Positions 32,643-43,300 are shown, counted from the first letter of the stretch. The stretch is 64,000 bases of DNA from an uncultured Pelagibacteraceae bacterium (GCA_902631595.1 CACOZH010000001.1:44206-108205); one strand, 5' to 3'. Numbers and translations are program-made. Notes: generated by a model from the sequence alone, not told the origin.

Positions 32643-33859
32643 TGATGATTGAAAATATTAAAAAACAGTTTCCTATTTTTAGTAATAAGGTTCAAAATAA
32701 TGACCTTGTATATCTTGATAGCGCAAATTCATCTCAAAAACCACAAGTAGTAGTTGATAGAATCTATGATTTTTATACAAAAGAATTCTCTAATGTTGGA
32801 AGAAGCGTTCATTATTTAGCTGTAGCCGCAACGAACCTTTATGAGGAAACTAGAACTTTAATGCAAAAATATATAAATGCAAAAGACCCTAATGAGATTG
32901 TTTTTACAAAAGGTGCTACAGAAGCAATTAACCTAGTTGCAAATACATTCGGACAAAAATTTTTGAAAGAAGGCGATGAAATCTTACTTACAGAGCTTGA
33001 ACATCATTCAAATTATGTTCCTTGGCACTACTTAAGAAGATCAAAAGGTATACAAATAAAATTTGCAGAAATAAATTCAGATGGAGAAATATCTCTAGAA
33101 AGTATAGAGAGACAAATTAATCGAAATACCAAAATGATAGCAATCACCCATTTATCAAATGTCACGGGTGCAATTTTACCAATTAAAGAAATAACCCAAC
33201 TAGCGCACTCAAAAAATATACCAGTTCTTGTCGACGGTTGTCAGGGTGCACCACACTTAAAATTAGACATGCAGGATATTGGATGTGATTTTTATGCAAT
33301 ATCATGTCATAAAATGTACGGACCAACTGGTTTAGGAATTCTTTATGCAAAAAAGAAATGGCTTGAAGCGCTACCACCTTACCAAGGAGGAGGAGGAATG
33401 ATCAAGGAGGTGAATAAGGAAGGAATTACTTTTGGAGATCTACCAAACAAATATGAAGCAGGAACAATGGCTACAGCGCAGGTAATTGCATTTGGAGAGT
33501 CAATTAAGTTTTTAAATAAAATAGGAATTGAAAATATTGAAAATCATGAAAGTGAGTTAACAAAGTATGGAGAAGAAGTTTTAAGAAGAAATAATTCAGT
33601 TAAACTTGTGGGAAATCCAAAAAATAAAGGTTCAGTTTTATCTTTTACTTTAGATGGTATTCACCCACATGACATCGCAACAATTTTAGATGAAGACGGA
33701 GTTGCTATAAGAGCAGGTCATCATTGTTGTCAAATACTCCATGACAAGTTAGGACTGCCCGCAACAGCAAGAGCTTCTTTAGGAGTGTATAATACCAAAG
33801 AAGATATTGATAAATTAAATGAGTCAATAAATAAATGCAAAGATATTTTTAGTAAATAA
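32642..33859 (+). CDS. sufS: SufS-type cysteine desulfurase
   Basis: YLDSANSSQKP...FTKGATEAINLVA...ELEHHSNYVPW...SCHKMYGPTGLGILY...RAGHHCCQ. Confidence 0.96.
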   Translation: MMIENIKKQFPIFSNKVQNNDLVYLDSANSSQKPQVVVDRIYDFYTKEFSNVGRSVHYLAVAATNLYEETRTLMQKYINAKDPNEIVFTKGATEAINLVANTFGQKFLKEGDEILLTELEHHSNYVPWHYLRRSKGIQIKFAEINSDGEISLESIERQINRNTKMIAITHLSNVTGAILPIKEITQLAHSKNIPVLVDGCQGAPHLKLDMQDIGCDFYAISCHKMYGPTGLGILYAKKKWLEALPPYQGGGGMIKEVNKEGITFGDLPNKYEAGTMATAQVIAFGESIKFLNKIGIENIENHESELTKYGEEVLRRNNSVKLVGNPKNKGSVLSFTLDGIHPHDIATILDEDGVAIRAGHHCCQILHDKLGLPATARASLGVYNTKEDIDKLNESINKCKDIFSK

Positions 33860-34329
33860 TGAATTTAAAAGAATTATATCAAGAAATTATTTTAGACCAT
33901 GGAAAGAATCCTAGAAACTTAAAAAAATCAGAAAATTTCAACAAAGATGCCAAAGGTCATAATCCATTATGTGGAGATAAAGTTCATGTATTTTTAAAAA
34001 TCGACGAGGATAAAAAAATTTCCGATATATCCTTCGAGGGAAGTGGATGTGCGATCTCTATGGCTTCAGCATCAATTATGACAGATTTAATGAAAGAAAA
34101 AAATGAAAAAGAAGTGAAAGAGCTAATAAGTGATTTTTTAGATATGATAAAACATAACCCAGAACTAAAATCAAAAAATTTAGATGATAATGAAAAAACA
34201 AAACTTATGTCTCTATCGGGTGTGAAACAATACCCAATGAGAGTAAAATGTGCAACTTTAGCATGGCATACACTTACTTCAGCCATAAATAATTCACAAA
34301 ACGAAACTAACAGCGAAAAATTAGATTAA
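33859..34329 (+). CDS. sufU: SufU/NifU-like Fe-S scaffold or sulfur-transfer protein
   Basis: LYQEIILDHGKNPRN...GHNPLCGDKV...FEGSGCAISMASASIMTDL...CATLAWHTL. Confidence 0.9.
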   Translation: MNLKELYQEIILDHGKNPRNLKKSENFNKDAKGHNPLCGDKVHVFLKIDEDKKISDISFEGSGCAISMASASIMTDLMKEKNEKEVKELISDFLDMIKHNPELKSKNLDDNEKTKLMSLSGVKQYPMRVKCATLAWHTLTSAINNSQNETNSEKLD

Positions 34330-34628
34330 TGGACCTAAAACATAAAGTAATAGAGGAAATAAAAAAAATTTATGATCCTGAGATTCCAGTTAATATTTAT
34401 GAATTAGGTCTTATTTATGATATTACTGTCGACATAAATAATAAAGTATATGTAAAGATGACTCTTACAACGCCAAATTGCCCAGTTGCTGAAAGCTTAC
34501 CAAATGAGGTGAAGAACAGTATCAAGGAAATTAAAGAGGTGAAAGATGTAGAACTCGATCTTGTTTGGGATCCACCCTGGGATAAATCAATGATGTCCGA
34601 GGCTGCAAAACTAGAGCTAAATTTATGA
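34329..34628 (+). CDS. sufT: SufT/MIP18-family (DUF59) Fe-S assembly protein
   Basis: YDPEIPVNIYELGLIYDITVD...TLTTPNCPVAESLPNEV...LVWDPPWDKSMMSEAAKLELNL. Confidence 0.9.
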   Translation: MDLKHKVIEEIKKIYDPEIPVNIYELGLIYDITVDINNKVYVKMTLTTPNCPVAESLPNEVKNSIKEIKEVKDVELDLVWDPPWDKSMMSEAAKLELNL

Positions 34629-34960
34629 CAAATCAAATAATTAAATTAAGTGAAAATGCAGCTAATAGAATTAAAGAAATAATGTCTGAAGCTCAAAAAG
34701 ATTCTATTGGAGTAAGAATTGGAGTTAAAGCAGGTGGTTGTGCGGGAATGTCATATATTATGGAATATGCAAAATCTCATAATCCAAATGATGAGATCAT
34801 TGAGGACAAAGGAGTTAAAGTTTTTATAGATCCTGGAGCAGTAATGTACTTATTAGGCACTGAAATGGATTACAAAACTGAGGATTTTTCATCATCTTTT
34901 GTATTTAAAAATCCAAATGAAACTGAAAGGTGTGGCTGTGGAGAATCCTTCAAAATCTAG
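34625..34960 (+). CDS. sufA: A-type Fe-S carrier (SufA/IscA family)
   Basis: IGVKAGGCAGMSYIM...NPNETERCGCGESF. Confidence 0.92.
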   Translation: MTNQIIKLSENAANRIKEIMSEAQKDSIGVRIGVKAGGCAGMSYIMEYAKSHNPNDEIIEDKGVKVFIDPGAVMYLLGTEMDYKTEDFSSSFVFKNPNETERCGCGESFKI

Positions 34961-35019
34961 TATTAGTTTAGTGCATATCTGAATTGCATAATATGCATAT
35001 CTGTGTTATAAACTGATTC

Positions 35020-35208
35020 ATGAGAGATTTAAGACACTTACAATCAAACTCAGCTAAACTAGCTCAAGATCAAAAAGAAAAAACTTTATTTCGATCTCAG
35101 AGAAAAGCTGTAAATACAGGTGCAAATGGAACTTTAGAATACACCATAAAAGAAGGTGTAAATAAATCTAAGATCGCCGACACAGAATTGATAAAAAATA
35201 AAAAATAA
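35020..35208 (+). CDS. Small hypothetical protein (62 aa)
   Basis: Intact ORF in its own intergenic slot with a plausible upstream promoter; no family recognised. Confidence 0.45.
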   Translation: MRDLRHLQSNSAKLAQDQKEKTLFRSQRKAVNTGANGTLEYTIKEGVNKSKIADTELIKNKK

Positions 35209-35222
35209 TTTTTTATAATAGT

Positions 35223-36629
35223 TTAGCTGCTGTAATACATCTGAAATTCTATAGGATGAGGTGTGTGTTCTAAATTGTAAATTTCCTCAAACTTCAAAGC
35301 AATATATGCATCAATTTGGTCATCAGTAAAAACATTACCTTGTTTCAGGAAACCTCTATCAGTATCCAAACTTTCCATTGCCTCTCTTAAAGATCCACAT
35401 ACAGTTGGTATATTTTTTATCTCCTCCTCAGGCAAAGTATAAAGATCTTTGTCAAAAGATTCTCCAGGATTTATTTTATTTTTAATACCATCTAATCCCG
35501 CCATAAGCATAGATGCAAATGTTAAATAAGGATTACCTGCTGCATCGGGAAATCTAATTTCACATCTTGCACCTTTTTTACTTAACGTTATAGGAATTCT
35601 ACAAGATGCAGACCTGTTTCTCGCAGAATAAGCCAATAATACTGGAGCTTCAAATCCAGGAATTAATCTTTTATAACTATTAGTCGTTGCATTTGAAAAA
35701 GCGTTAATTGCCTTTGCATGTTTTAATATTCCACCAATATAATGAAGTGCGGTTTCAGACAGTCCAGAATACCTTTCACCAGAAAATAACGGGCTTTTTC
35801 CTTTCCATAATGACTGATGGACATGCATACCCGATCCATTATCTCCTTTAACAGGTTTTGGCATAAAAGTTGCAGTTTTACCAAAAGAATGAGCAACCAT
35901 TTGGACAACATACTTATATAATTGAATATTGTCTGCTTGATTTACTAACGTTCCAAAAACCATACCTAATTCATGTTGACTCGGCGCAACTTCATGATGA
36001 TGTTTTTCAGCTGTAATACCCACATCTCTTAAACCTTTTAAAAACTCGCCTCTCATATCTTGTGCACTATCAACAGGTGGAACTGGGAAATATCCTCCTT
36101 TTATTCCTGGTCTATGGCCCATGTTTCCGTTTTCATATTTTCTACCAGAGTTGTATGGTCCCTCGGTACTATCGATAACAAACCCAGTTTCGTTCATATC
36201 ATTTTTAATTCTTACATCATCAAATACAAAAAATTCTGGCTCTGGACCAAAATACGCTTTATCACCAATACCTGTCGTTTTTAAATAAGCTTCAGCCTTT
36301 TTAGCTATCCCTCTTGGATCTCTTTCATATGAATTCTTTTTTACAGCATCTAAAATATCACAAAATAAAATAAGAGTATTATGAGAAGTAAATGGGTCAA
36401 TAACTTTCCTGCTTAAATCGGGTTTAAGTATCATGTCAGACTCATTTATCGCTTTCCATCCAGCAATTGATGATCCATCAAAAAACACACCGTCATTTAA
36501 CATATCTTCATCAACAACAGTTGAGTCCATGGTTAAATGTTGAAGTTTACCTCTTGGATCGGTAAATCTTAGATCTACATAATCTACCTCTTTGTCTTTC
36601 ATTAATTTTAGAACATCACTTGCGCTCAT
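35223..36629 (-). CDS. glnA: Glutamine synthetase type I
   Basis: [17 protein letters not shown]...[11 protein letters not shown]...NRSASCRIP. Confidence 0.97.
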   Translation of the reverse strand: MSASDVLKLMKDKEVDYVDLRFTDPRGKLQHLTMDSTVVDEDMLNDGVFFDGSSIAGWKAINESDMILKPDLSRKVIDPFTSHNTLILFCDILDAVKKNSYERDPRGIAKKAEAYLKTTGIGDKAYFGPEPEFFVFDDVRIKNDMNETGFVIDSTEGPYNSGRKYENGNMGHRPGIKGGYFPVPPVDSAQDMRGEFLKGLRDVGITAEKHHHEVAPSQHELGMVFGTLVNQADNIQLYKYVVQMVAHSFGKTATFMPKPVKGDNGSGMHVHQSLWKGKSPLFSGERYSGLSETALHYIGGILKHAKAINAFSNATTNSYKRLIPGFEAPVLLAYSARNRSASCRIPITLSKKGARCEIRFPDAAGNPYLTFASMLMAGLDGIKNKINPGESFDKDLYTLPEEEIKNIPTVCGSLREAMESLDTDRGFLKQGNVFTDDQIDAYIALKFEEIYNLEHTPHPIEFQMYYSS

Positions 36630-36737
36630 TTTTTCTCCTGTGTAAATTCACCACGTAAATATCAAATATTTGAATAATAAGAATAAGATTATTCTGATAA
36701 CAGCTATGCAATTTGCTCATAACTGTGATAATTAGAT

Positions 36738-37583
36738 ATGAAATTTAATAAGAATTTACTAAGTTTTTGGATAAAAAAGTTCCCTTTAAAAAACAAAAAA
36801 AGCCATAAATACTCTAGAGGTCAATTAATAGTTGTATGTGGAGAAAAAGATATGATTGGGGCCTCATTATTAAGCGCTGAAGCAGCACTAAGGACAGGAG
36901 TTGGATCAGTAAAAATTTTATGCTCTAAAAATAATTTAAAAATATTTACTTTGAAGTTTCCGTCTTTACTAAAGAAGGAAATAAATAGTTTGAGTGATTT
37001 TAAGAAATTTGTAAAAAAAAATAAAAAATCTGTTTATTTAATAGGACCAGGATCAGGTATTTCAAAAAATACAATGAAAAAAACTTTATTTCTTTTAAAG
37101 AATGTTAAATACGTAATCCTAGATGCTGATGCTATTACTTCCTTTAAAAATAAAACAAAAATTTTATATAAGTATTTAGATGAGCATAAAATTTTAACTC
37201 CACACATTAAAGAATTTAAATCAATATTTCCAGATTTAAAAAAAATAAATAATCGTAAACAGTTGATCTTATCAGCTATAAAAAAAACTAAAGCTACAAT
37301 TGTTTTAAAAGATAACAAAACTTTAATTGGTAACAACAAAAAAATTTTTATTAATGATAAATCCTCAACTGAGCTTGCTGTGATTGGAACAGGCGATGTT
37401 TTAGCAGGTTTAATTTCAAGCTTAGTTGGGGAAAATAAAATGAAACCAATAGAGGCCGCATTAGCAGGAGTTTGGATACATAGTAAAACAGCAATTAATT
37501 TAGGTAAAGGATTAATTGCAGAAGATTTAATTAAAAATTTAAAAAAAACTATAAATTATATTTATGGAAGACATCCTAAATAA
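36738..37583 (+). CDS. nnrD: ADP/ATP-dependent NAD(P)H-hydrate dehydratase
   Basis: KYSRGQLIVVCGEKDMIGASLLSAEAALRTGVGSV...STELAVIGTGDVLAGLISSLV; lacks the N-terminal epimerase half. Confidence 0.88.
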   Translation: MKFNKNLLSFWIKKFPLKNKKSHKYSRGQLIVVCGEKDMIGASLLSAEAALRTGVGSVKILCSKNNLKIFTLKFPSLLKKEINSLSDFKKFVKKNKKSVYLIGPGSGISKNTMKKTLFLLKNVKYVILDADAITSFKNKTKILYKYLDEHKILTPHIKEFKSIFPDLKKINNRKQLILSAIKKTKATIVLKDNKTLIGNNKKIFINDKSSTELAVIGTGDVLAGLISSLVGENKMKPIEAALAGVWIHSKTAINLGKGLIAEDLIKNLKKTINYIYGRHPK

Positions 37584-38046
37584 AGAATCAGTTAAAAGAG
37601 TTCAAAAAGCACTTGATGAGTTTAGCAATGACATCAAAGCGATTGTTTTGTCATCTTCAGCAAGAACAGCTCAACAGGCTGCTACAAGTTTAAATACAGA
37701 AGTTGGATCAATTGTAAAAAGCCTATTATTTAAAACTGAAGACGGGTTTGTTCTATGTCTAGTTTCAGGTGACAAAAGGTGTTCACTTAACAAATTAAAA
37801 AAAATAAAAAATCAAAAAGATATTTCTATGGCAGATCCCGAAACTGTTAAAAAAATTACTGGCTTTACTATTGGTGGGGTATCACCAGTTGGACATTTGC
37901 AGAAGATAGAAATTTTTATTGATAAAGATTTATCGAGATTTAGCGATATTTTTGCAGCCGCAGGACACCCAAATTGTATTTTTAAAATAAATTTTGACAA
38001 CTTGATTAAAATAACTAAAGGTGCCGTTAAAAATATTATAGAATGA
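37564..38046 (+). CDS. YbaK/aminoacyl-tRNA deacylase-like protein
   Basis: TSLNTEVGSIVKSLLFKTEDGFVLCLVSGDKRCSLNKL...TIGGVSPVGH. Confidence 0.87.
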   Translation: MEDILNKESVKRVQKALDEFSNDIKAIVLSSSARTAQQAATSLNTEVGSIVKSLLFKTEDGFVLCLVSGDKRCSLNKLKKIKNQKDISMADPETVKKITGFTIGGVSPVGHLQKIEIFIDKDLSRFSDIFAAAGHPNCIFKINFDNLIKITKGAVKNIIE

Positions 38047-38939
38047 CATCACCCAAAACTATAGACTATTTACTCCTAACAACGTTATCATTAATATGGG
38101 CTTCTGCTTTTTTTAATATTAAAATTGCAACTTATTCTTATGGACCGATTACAATAGCATTTCTAAGAATCTTATTTGGAGCAATACCAGTATTAATTTT
38201 GTGTTTTGCCAAAAAAATAAAGATTGAAGCATTTTCTAAAGATTGGAAATGGTATGCGGCTATTGGAATAATTAATCTAGTTATACCATTTTTTTTAATT
38301 GCATATGGTGTTCAAAAAGTACAAAGTAATTTAGCTGCTATTTTAATGTCATCAACTCCTATAAGTGCAACAATTTTAGCTCACTTCTTTGTAGATAAAG
38401 AAAAGATTAATATTTTAAAAATTATTGGAATCATCTTTGGTTTCCTTGGTATAGTATATTTATTTTCAGATAATTTATTAATTACAAATTCAAATTTTAT
38501 TTCAGCGCTTATGATTTTGTTGGGTTCTACTTTCTATGTTGTTGGAGGAATTTTGACTTTAAAAATAAGTCACAAAAAAAATGAAAATGTTACAGCTTCA
38601 ATTTTAGTTTGGGGTACACTTATTATATGTCCAATTTCACTAATATTTGAGCAACCATGGACCTTATCTCCAAGATTAGATTCCACTTTGTCTTTAATAT
38701 ATTTGGGTATTTTTCCAACTGGCATTGCATGGTTGCTTAGATTTGCAATTTTAAAAAAAAATGGTTTAGTATTTCAAAGTCAAGTTGCATATTTAATTCC
38801 AATTTTTGGTGTAATTTTGGGTTTTTTATTTTTAAACGAATTAATAACATCAAAAGTTATTATTGCTTTAATAGCTGTAATAATGGGAATTTATTTTGTA
38901 AAAAAATCGAGCACTAGTAAAAACTTTTGGGGAACCTAA
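38043..38939 (+). CDS. EamA/DMT-family transporter
   Basis: Multi-TM protein with DMT repeats (SLIWASAFFNIKIA...). Confidence 0.88.
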   Translation: MTSPKTIDYLLLTTLSLIWASAFFNIKIATYSYGPITIAFLRILFGAIPVLILCFAKKIKIEAFSKDWKWYAAIGIINLVIPFFLIAYGVQKVQSNLAAILMSSTPISATILAHFFVDKEKINILKIIGIIFGFLGIVYLFSDNLLITNSNFISALMILLGSTFYVVGGILTLKISHKKNENVTASILVWGTLIICPISLIFEQPWTLSPRLDSTLSLIYLGIFPTGIAWLLRFAILKKNGLVFQSQVAYLIPIFGVILGFLFLNELITSKVIIALIAVIMGIYFVKKSSTSKNFWGT

Positions 38940-39857
38940 TTATTTTAGGGATGATAAGGCTTTTATATGTAATGGATTTACATTACAACAACCTCCCAAA
39001 ATAGTTCCTCCACTTTCTTTAATTTTTTTCGCAAACTCATAAAACATTTCAGCGGTTATTTCACTACGAATACCCATTGTATCATTTGGATTTTTACCAA
39101 TTTCATTATACTTAGAAGTATTAAATTTATGTAAAGGAAGCGGTTCTTCGACATTCCATAAATTTGCTTTAAATCCATATGGAATATTTAATTTTGAAAT
39201 TTCAGTGATCGAATTTTCAATAATTTCTAATGATACACATGCACCGATTAAACCAATCCAATTGCTTGTCCTATATTTGTTTACTATTTCAGAAATTGTT
39301 TCTCCAGATGCAATTTTTCCATTTTTTTTAATATGTAAACCAACCAAAATAGGCATATTCATTTTTTCAGTAATTTCACACGCCGCCTCTATTTCTTTAG
39401 AACTGGAAATAACGTCTAGATAAAAAAAATCAACATAGGGTTTTATTATTTTAGCTTGATCATTAAAGTCATTTTTAATTACATTTATGTCTCTCTCATC
39501 AACAACATAAGTTCCATTTTGTGGTGGAAGACTTCCAGCAATTAAAACTTCTTTTTTAGATATATCTCTAGCTTTATTTGCAAGCTCACATGCAATTTTA
39601 TTCACATATTCAAATTTTTCTACGACTCTATTTTGCAATAATCTTATTCGTCTGCTACTAAAATTGTTAGTTACTATAACATCCGCTCCAGAATTTATGA
39701 ATGATAAGTGAACATCAACTAACAACTTATGATACTTATCATCGATTAAGGCACTAGTTGACCACAATGTACCCTTAGATATTAAACCTTTGGCTAAAAG
39801 TTCTTGGCCTATACCACCATCCAAAATTCTGATTGTTTCAAAGTATTTCAAATTCAT
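38940..39857 (-). CDS. Homocysteine S-methyltransferase family protein
   Basis: ILDGGIGQELLAKG...GADVIVTNNFSS...GGTILGGCCNVNPLHIKAL (Zn-binding GGCC). Confidence 0.9.
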   Translation of the reverse strand: MNLKYFETIRILDGGIGQELLAKGLISKGTLWSTSALIDDKYHKLLVDVHLSFINSGADVIVTNNFSSRRIRLLQNRVVEKFEYVNKIACELANKARDISKKEVLIAGSLPPQNGTYVVDERDINVIKNDFNDQAKIIKPYVDFFYLDVISSSKEIEAACEITEKMNMPILVGLHIKKNGKIASGETISEIVNKYRTSNWIGLIGACVSLEIIENSITEISKLNIPYGFKANLWNVEEPLPLHKFNTSKYNEIGKNPNDTMGIRSEITAEMFYEFAKKIKESGGTILGGCCNVNPLHIKALSSLK

Positions 39858-39858
39858 A

Positions 39859-40602
39859 TTAAATTATCTTTAAACCCATTCTTATAGCCACAAAAATTAC
39901 TAAACAAGATGTTATTAGGGCTAAAAATCTGGTAGGCAATACTTTTAAATTTAAAAAATTTCCAATTTGTCCACCAATGAATACAATTAATAGCAAATAC
40001 CAATATTCTAAAATATTAATTAAAACATTAGTTTTGGTCAATTGACCTGATATTCCAGATATTGAGTTAATCAATATGAATAAAGAGGATGTCGCAACAA
40101 TATGTTTAGGGATACCTGCTTTTAATAAAAATAATATTGGGCTTAGAAATATTCCCCCACCTATACCAACGATACCTGATACAAAACCAATGGATCCACC
40201 AATAACTAGAGAGAAAATATTATTTATCTTATTGAGTTTTAATTTATTATCATCATAAGAACCAAAATTAAATAATAGTAAAACTCCCGAAGTAAATAAC
40301 ACTATAAATAAAATAATTTCAAAAAAATTTTTTTCGATTTCCAGGGTTCCTCCAAAAAAAGCCATTGGAATAGATCCAATCAAATATGGAACCAATAATT
40401 TGAGATTTAAATGACCAGCTCTAATGTAATTAAAAGAATTTCCTGAAACAACAATGATATTACATCCTAAAGCAATTACAGGCAAAATGAAATATGGTAT
40501 ATCCCAAATGAGTAATAGCGCTAGATAGGTAGAGCCTCCACCAAATCCAACGCTAGAATATAATATTGATGTTATAAAAAATAAAATTGGTAATATAATC
40601 AT
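39859..40602 (-). CDS. TauE/SafE-family sulfite/sulfonate exporter-like permease
   Basis: SSVGFGGGSTYLALLL...GFVSGIVGIGGGIFLSPILFL. Confidence 0.88.
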   Translation of the reverse strand: MIILPILFFITSILYSSVGFGGGSTYLALLLIWDIPYFILPVIALGCNIIVVSGNSFNYIRAGHLNLKLLVPYLIGSIPMAFFGGTLEIEKNFFEIILFIVLFTSGVLLLFNFGSYDDNKLKLNKINNIFSLVIGGSIGFVSGIVGIGGGIFLSPILFLLKAGIPKHIVATSSLFILINSISGISGQLTKTNVLINILEYWYLLLIVFIGGQIGNFLNLKVLPTRFLALITSCLVIFVAIRMGLKII

Positions 40603-40611
40603 TAGAAAATT

Positions 40612-41112
40612 ATGTCTATAAATATTGCACTTTTAACTGTTACTGATACTAGAACATTAGAAAATGATAGATCAGGAAATATTTTAGCTGATAAGATTAA
40701 AATAGCAAAACATAATCTTATTGATAGAAAAATTTGTAAGGACGAAAAAGAAGATATTAAAATTATACTTAAAGAATGGACAAAAAAAGAGAATTTAGAC
40801 GTAATTATCACTACAGGTGGAACAGGTTTAACAGGAAGAGATATTACGCCTGAAGCATTAAATGAAATTGCAGATAAACACATACCAGGTTTTGGTGAAA
40901 TATTTAGATATTATAGTTTAGAAACTGTTGGTACATCATCCATTCAATCAAGAGCCTGTGCAGTTCTTTCAAACGGAAAATATATATTTGCGTTACCTGG
41001 TTCTTCAGGTGGAGTTACAGATGCCTGGGATAAAATTTTAGTACATCAATTAGATGTCAATCATAAACCATGTAATTTTGTAGAACTTTTTCCAAGATTA
41101 AAGGAAAAATAA
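40612..41112 (+). CDS. moaB: Molybdenum cofactor biosynthesis protein MoaB
   Basis: LTVTDTRTLENDRSGNILADKI...IITTGGTGLTGRDITPEAL...ALPGSSGGVTDAWDKIL. Confidence 0.93.
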   Translation: MSINIALLTVTDTRTLENDRSGNILADKIKIAKHNLIDRKICKDEKEDIKIILKEWTKKENLDVIITTGGTGLTGRDITPEALNEIADKHIPGFGEIFRYYSLETVGTSSIQSRACAVLSNGKYIFALPGSSGGVTDAWDKILVHQLDVNHKPCNFVELFPRLKEK

Positions 41113-41961
41113 TTATTTTCGTGTCGCAATATAAACACCTGCTGATGCAATTGCAAAACCTAAGATATCCATACTATTTAATGTCTCATTAAGGAATAAC
41201 CATGCAAAAATAGCTGAGGTTGCAGGTATTAAAAAAAATATAGAAACTGTTTTGCTAGCTGAATTATGTTTGATTAAATACATCAAAATTGTAAAGGCAC
41301 CAAACGAAACTAATAAAATTTGATGAGACATTGCAAATATAAAAGTTAGGCTAAAATTTATATGGGGATCTACAAAAAATATAATTATAATTATATGAAA
41401 TAAAAAACCGCCTAAAGCCTGGTAAAAATTATTTACTGATAATGGAATATTATTACTTAATTTTTTTTGCCATAGAGTAGAAATTGTGATTGCAAATAGA
41501 GCAACAAAGGATGCAAATACTCCAATAGTTGGAATATCTTTACCAACATCAAATCCAAGAACTAAAGTTGCTCCCATAAATCCTAAAATTACACCTGACC
41601 ATTGATTCCAACCAATTTTCTCATTTAATAAAGGGCCAGCCAATGCATTTGTAAGAATAGGCTGTAATGTTACTATAAGCGCAGCTATACCAGTTGGCAT
41701 TCCTTTTGAAACAGAAAAGAATACGCCACCCAAATAAAAGCCATGAAATAAAACACCAGTTAACATGGATTCAACTAAGTTCTTTTTGGAAACAAAAATC
41801 TTATGTTTATAAAAATAGGAAAAAAAAAGAAAACCTAAAGCAACCAAAGCAAATCTGAAAGATAGAGCAGTAAATGGTTCACTGTAGTCAATTATAGGTT
41901 TAGTTGTAATAAAAGCTGATGACCAAAGTAGAATAAAAATTAAAGGAAAGAGCTTTATCAT
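41113..41961 (-). CDS. EamA/DMT-family transporter
   Basis: LLWSSAFITTKPIIDYSEPFTALSFRF; 10-TM-like DMT protein. Confidence 0.88.
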   Translation of the reverse strand: MIKLFPLIFILLWSSAFITTKPIIDYSEPFTALSFRFALVALGFLFFSYFYKHKIFVSKKNLVESMLTGVLFHGFYLGGVFFSVSKGMPTGIAALIVTLQPILTNALAGPLLNEKIGWNQWSGVILGFMGATLVLGFDVGKDIPTIGVFASFVALFAITISTLWQKKLSNNIPLSVNNFYQALGGFLFHIIIIIFFVDPHINFSLTFIFAMSHQILLVSFGAFTILMYLIKHNSASKTVSIFFLIPATSAIFAWLFLNETLNSMDILGFAIASAGVYIATRK

Positions 41962-41973
41962 TAAGAAGAAAAA

Positions 41974-42219
41974 TTATTTTTGATATTTTTCTTTCCATTC
42001 AGAATAAGCCATTCCATATACATGCTTACGTGCATCAGGATCGCTAATTTCTATTCCTTTTTTTTCAGCTTCTTCTCGATACCATTTAGAAAGACAATTT
42101 CTACAAAATCCTGCTAAATTCATTAGATCAAGATTTTGAACATCTTTTCTCTCCCGTAGATGATTTAGCAATCTTTCAAAAGCTGCAGATTGTAATTCTT
42201 TTTTTATTTTTTCGTCCAT
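41974..42219 (-). CDS. DUF1244 family protein
   Basis: FERLLNHLRERKDVQNLDLMNLAGFCRNCLSKWYREEAEKKGI...ARKHVYGMAYSEWKEKYQ. Confidence 0.88.
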   Translation of the reverse strand: MDEKIKKELQSAAFERLLNHLRERKDVQNLDLMNLAGFCRNCLSKWYREEAEKKGIEISDPDARKHVYGMAYSEWKEKYQK

Positions 42220-42287
42220 AATTTTGATATAAGTTTATCTCATGAAATTTTTAGCATCATATCAAATTAATTTAAATAAACAATCAG

Positions 42288-42617
42288 ATGAGAAATTCAT
42301 TTGATGAAAAAATTTTAGATGAAGCGTACGATTGGATTAAAACCGATCAAAAAGTTGTTCTTGCAACTGTAATTCAAACGTGGGGATCTTCACCAAGACA
42401 GATCGGTAGTCGAATGATTATTAATCAAAATGGAGATTTTTCGGGCTCAGTGTCAGGTGGTTGTGTTGAAACTTCAGTGGTAAGGGAAAGTATAAATCTA
42501 TTAAAAGAAAATAAACAGTGTAAAAAAATTGAATTTAAAGTTTCTAATGAAAGTGCTTGGGAAATAGGACTTGCTTGTGGTGGTGAAATAACTATTTTTT
42601 TAGAGCAGATTAATTAA
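42288..42617 (+). CDS. XdhC/CoxI-family protein, N-terminal domain ORF
   Basis: VVLATVIQTWGSSPRQIGSRMIINQNGDFSGSVSGGCVETSVV...IGLACGGEITIFLE. Confidence 0.9.
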   Translation: MRNSFDEKILDEAYDWIKTDQKVVLATVIQTWGSSPRQIGSRMIINQNGDFSGSVSGGCVETSVVRESINLLKENKQCKKIEFKVSNESAWEIGLACGGEITIFLEQIN

Positions 42618-43300
42618 TGAGGAAAAATATTTTAGAGCAAATAATAAAAAATAAATCTTTAAAATTAGAGTTTGCGATAGTTACAAATCTTAAAAGTGGA
42701 GAAAGTCAGATATTTGAGTTGAATAAAAAGTTAACTGGCAGTTTCGAAAAATTTCAAAAAGAAATTGAGGAATTCTTTAAATCAAAAAAAAATGGAATGA
42801 TAAAAAATTCTGAAATTTTTGTTGAGACATATATTAGACCAATAAAAGTTATAATCATAGGAGCCGTACATATAGCCCAATATCTGGTTAATTATGTGAA
42901 AAGTTTAAATTTCGAAATTTTAATTATTGATCCAAGGGGATATTTTGCAACTACGAAACGGTTTCCTAATTTAAAAATAATAAATAAGTGGCCCGAAGAA
43001 GCCTTTAAAGAAATAAATACAAATGAAAATACTGCTTTAATAGCATTAACCCATGATCCAAAAATAGATGATCCAGCATTGCAACATGCTTTAAATAAAA
43101 ATTTTTATTACATAGGCGCTCTTGGAAGTAAAAAAACTCACGAAAATAGATGCCAAAGATTAAAAGAATCAGGATTTACGGATAAACAAATTAATTCAAT
43201 ACATGGACCTATTGGAATTAAATTAGGAGGAAAATCTGCTCCAGAAATTGCTTTATCAATAATTGCTCAATTAGTTTCTGAAACATATAATAAGAAATGA
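42617..43300 (+). CDS. XdhC Rossmann-domain ORF
   Basis: VIIIGAVHIAQYL...LIIDPRGYFATTKRFPN...YYIGALGSKKTHENRCQRL...IHGPIGIKLGGKSAPEIALSIIAQLV. Confidence 0.9.
   Translation: MRKNILEQIIKNKSLKLEFAIVTNLKSGESQIFELNKKLTGSFEKFQKEIEEFFKSKKNGMIKNSEIFVETYIRPIKVIIIGAVHIAQYLVNYVKSLNFEILIIDPRGYFATTKRFPNLKIINKWPEEAFKEINTNENTALIALTHDPKIDDPALQHALNKNFYYIGALGSKKTHENRCQRLKESGFTDKQINSIHGPIGIKLGGKSAPEIALSIIAQLVSETYNKK

Noticed and set aside
38043-41961. Two EamA transporters considered as a recent tandem duplication
   Set aside because: They are on opposite strands, separated by other genes, and their sequences differ throughout; ordinary paralogs of a large family.
42288-43300. XdhC split as a frameshift mutation
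   Set aside because: The two ORFs meet at a normal stop/start junction (TAATGA-type, 1-bp overlap) at a domain boundary, consistent with two real genes rather than an indel.
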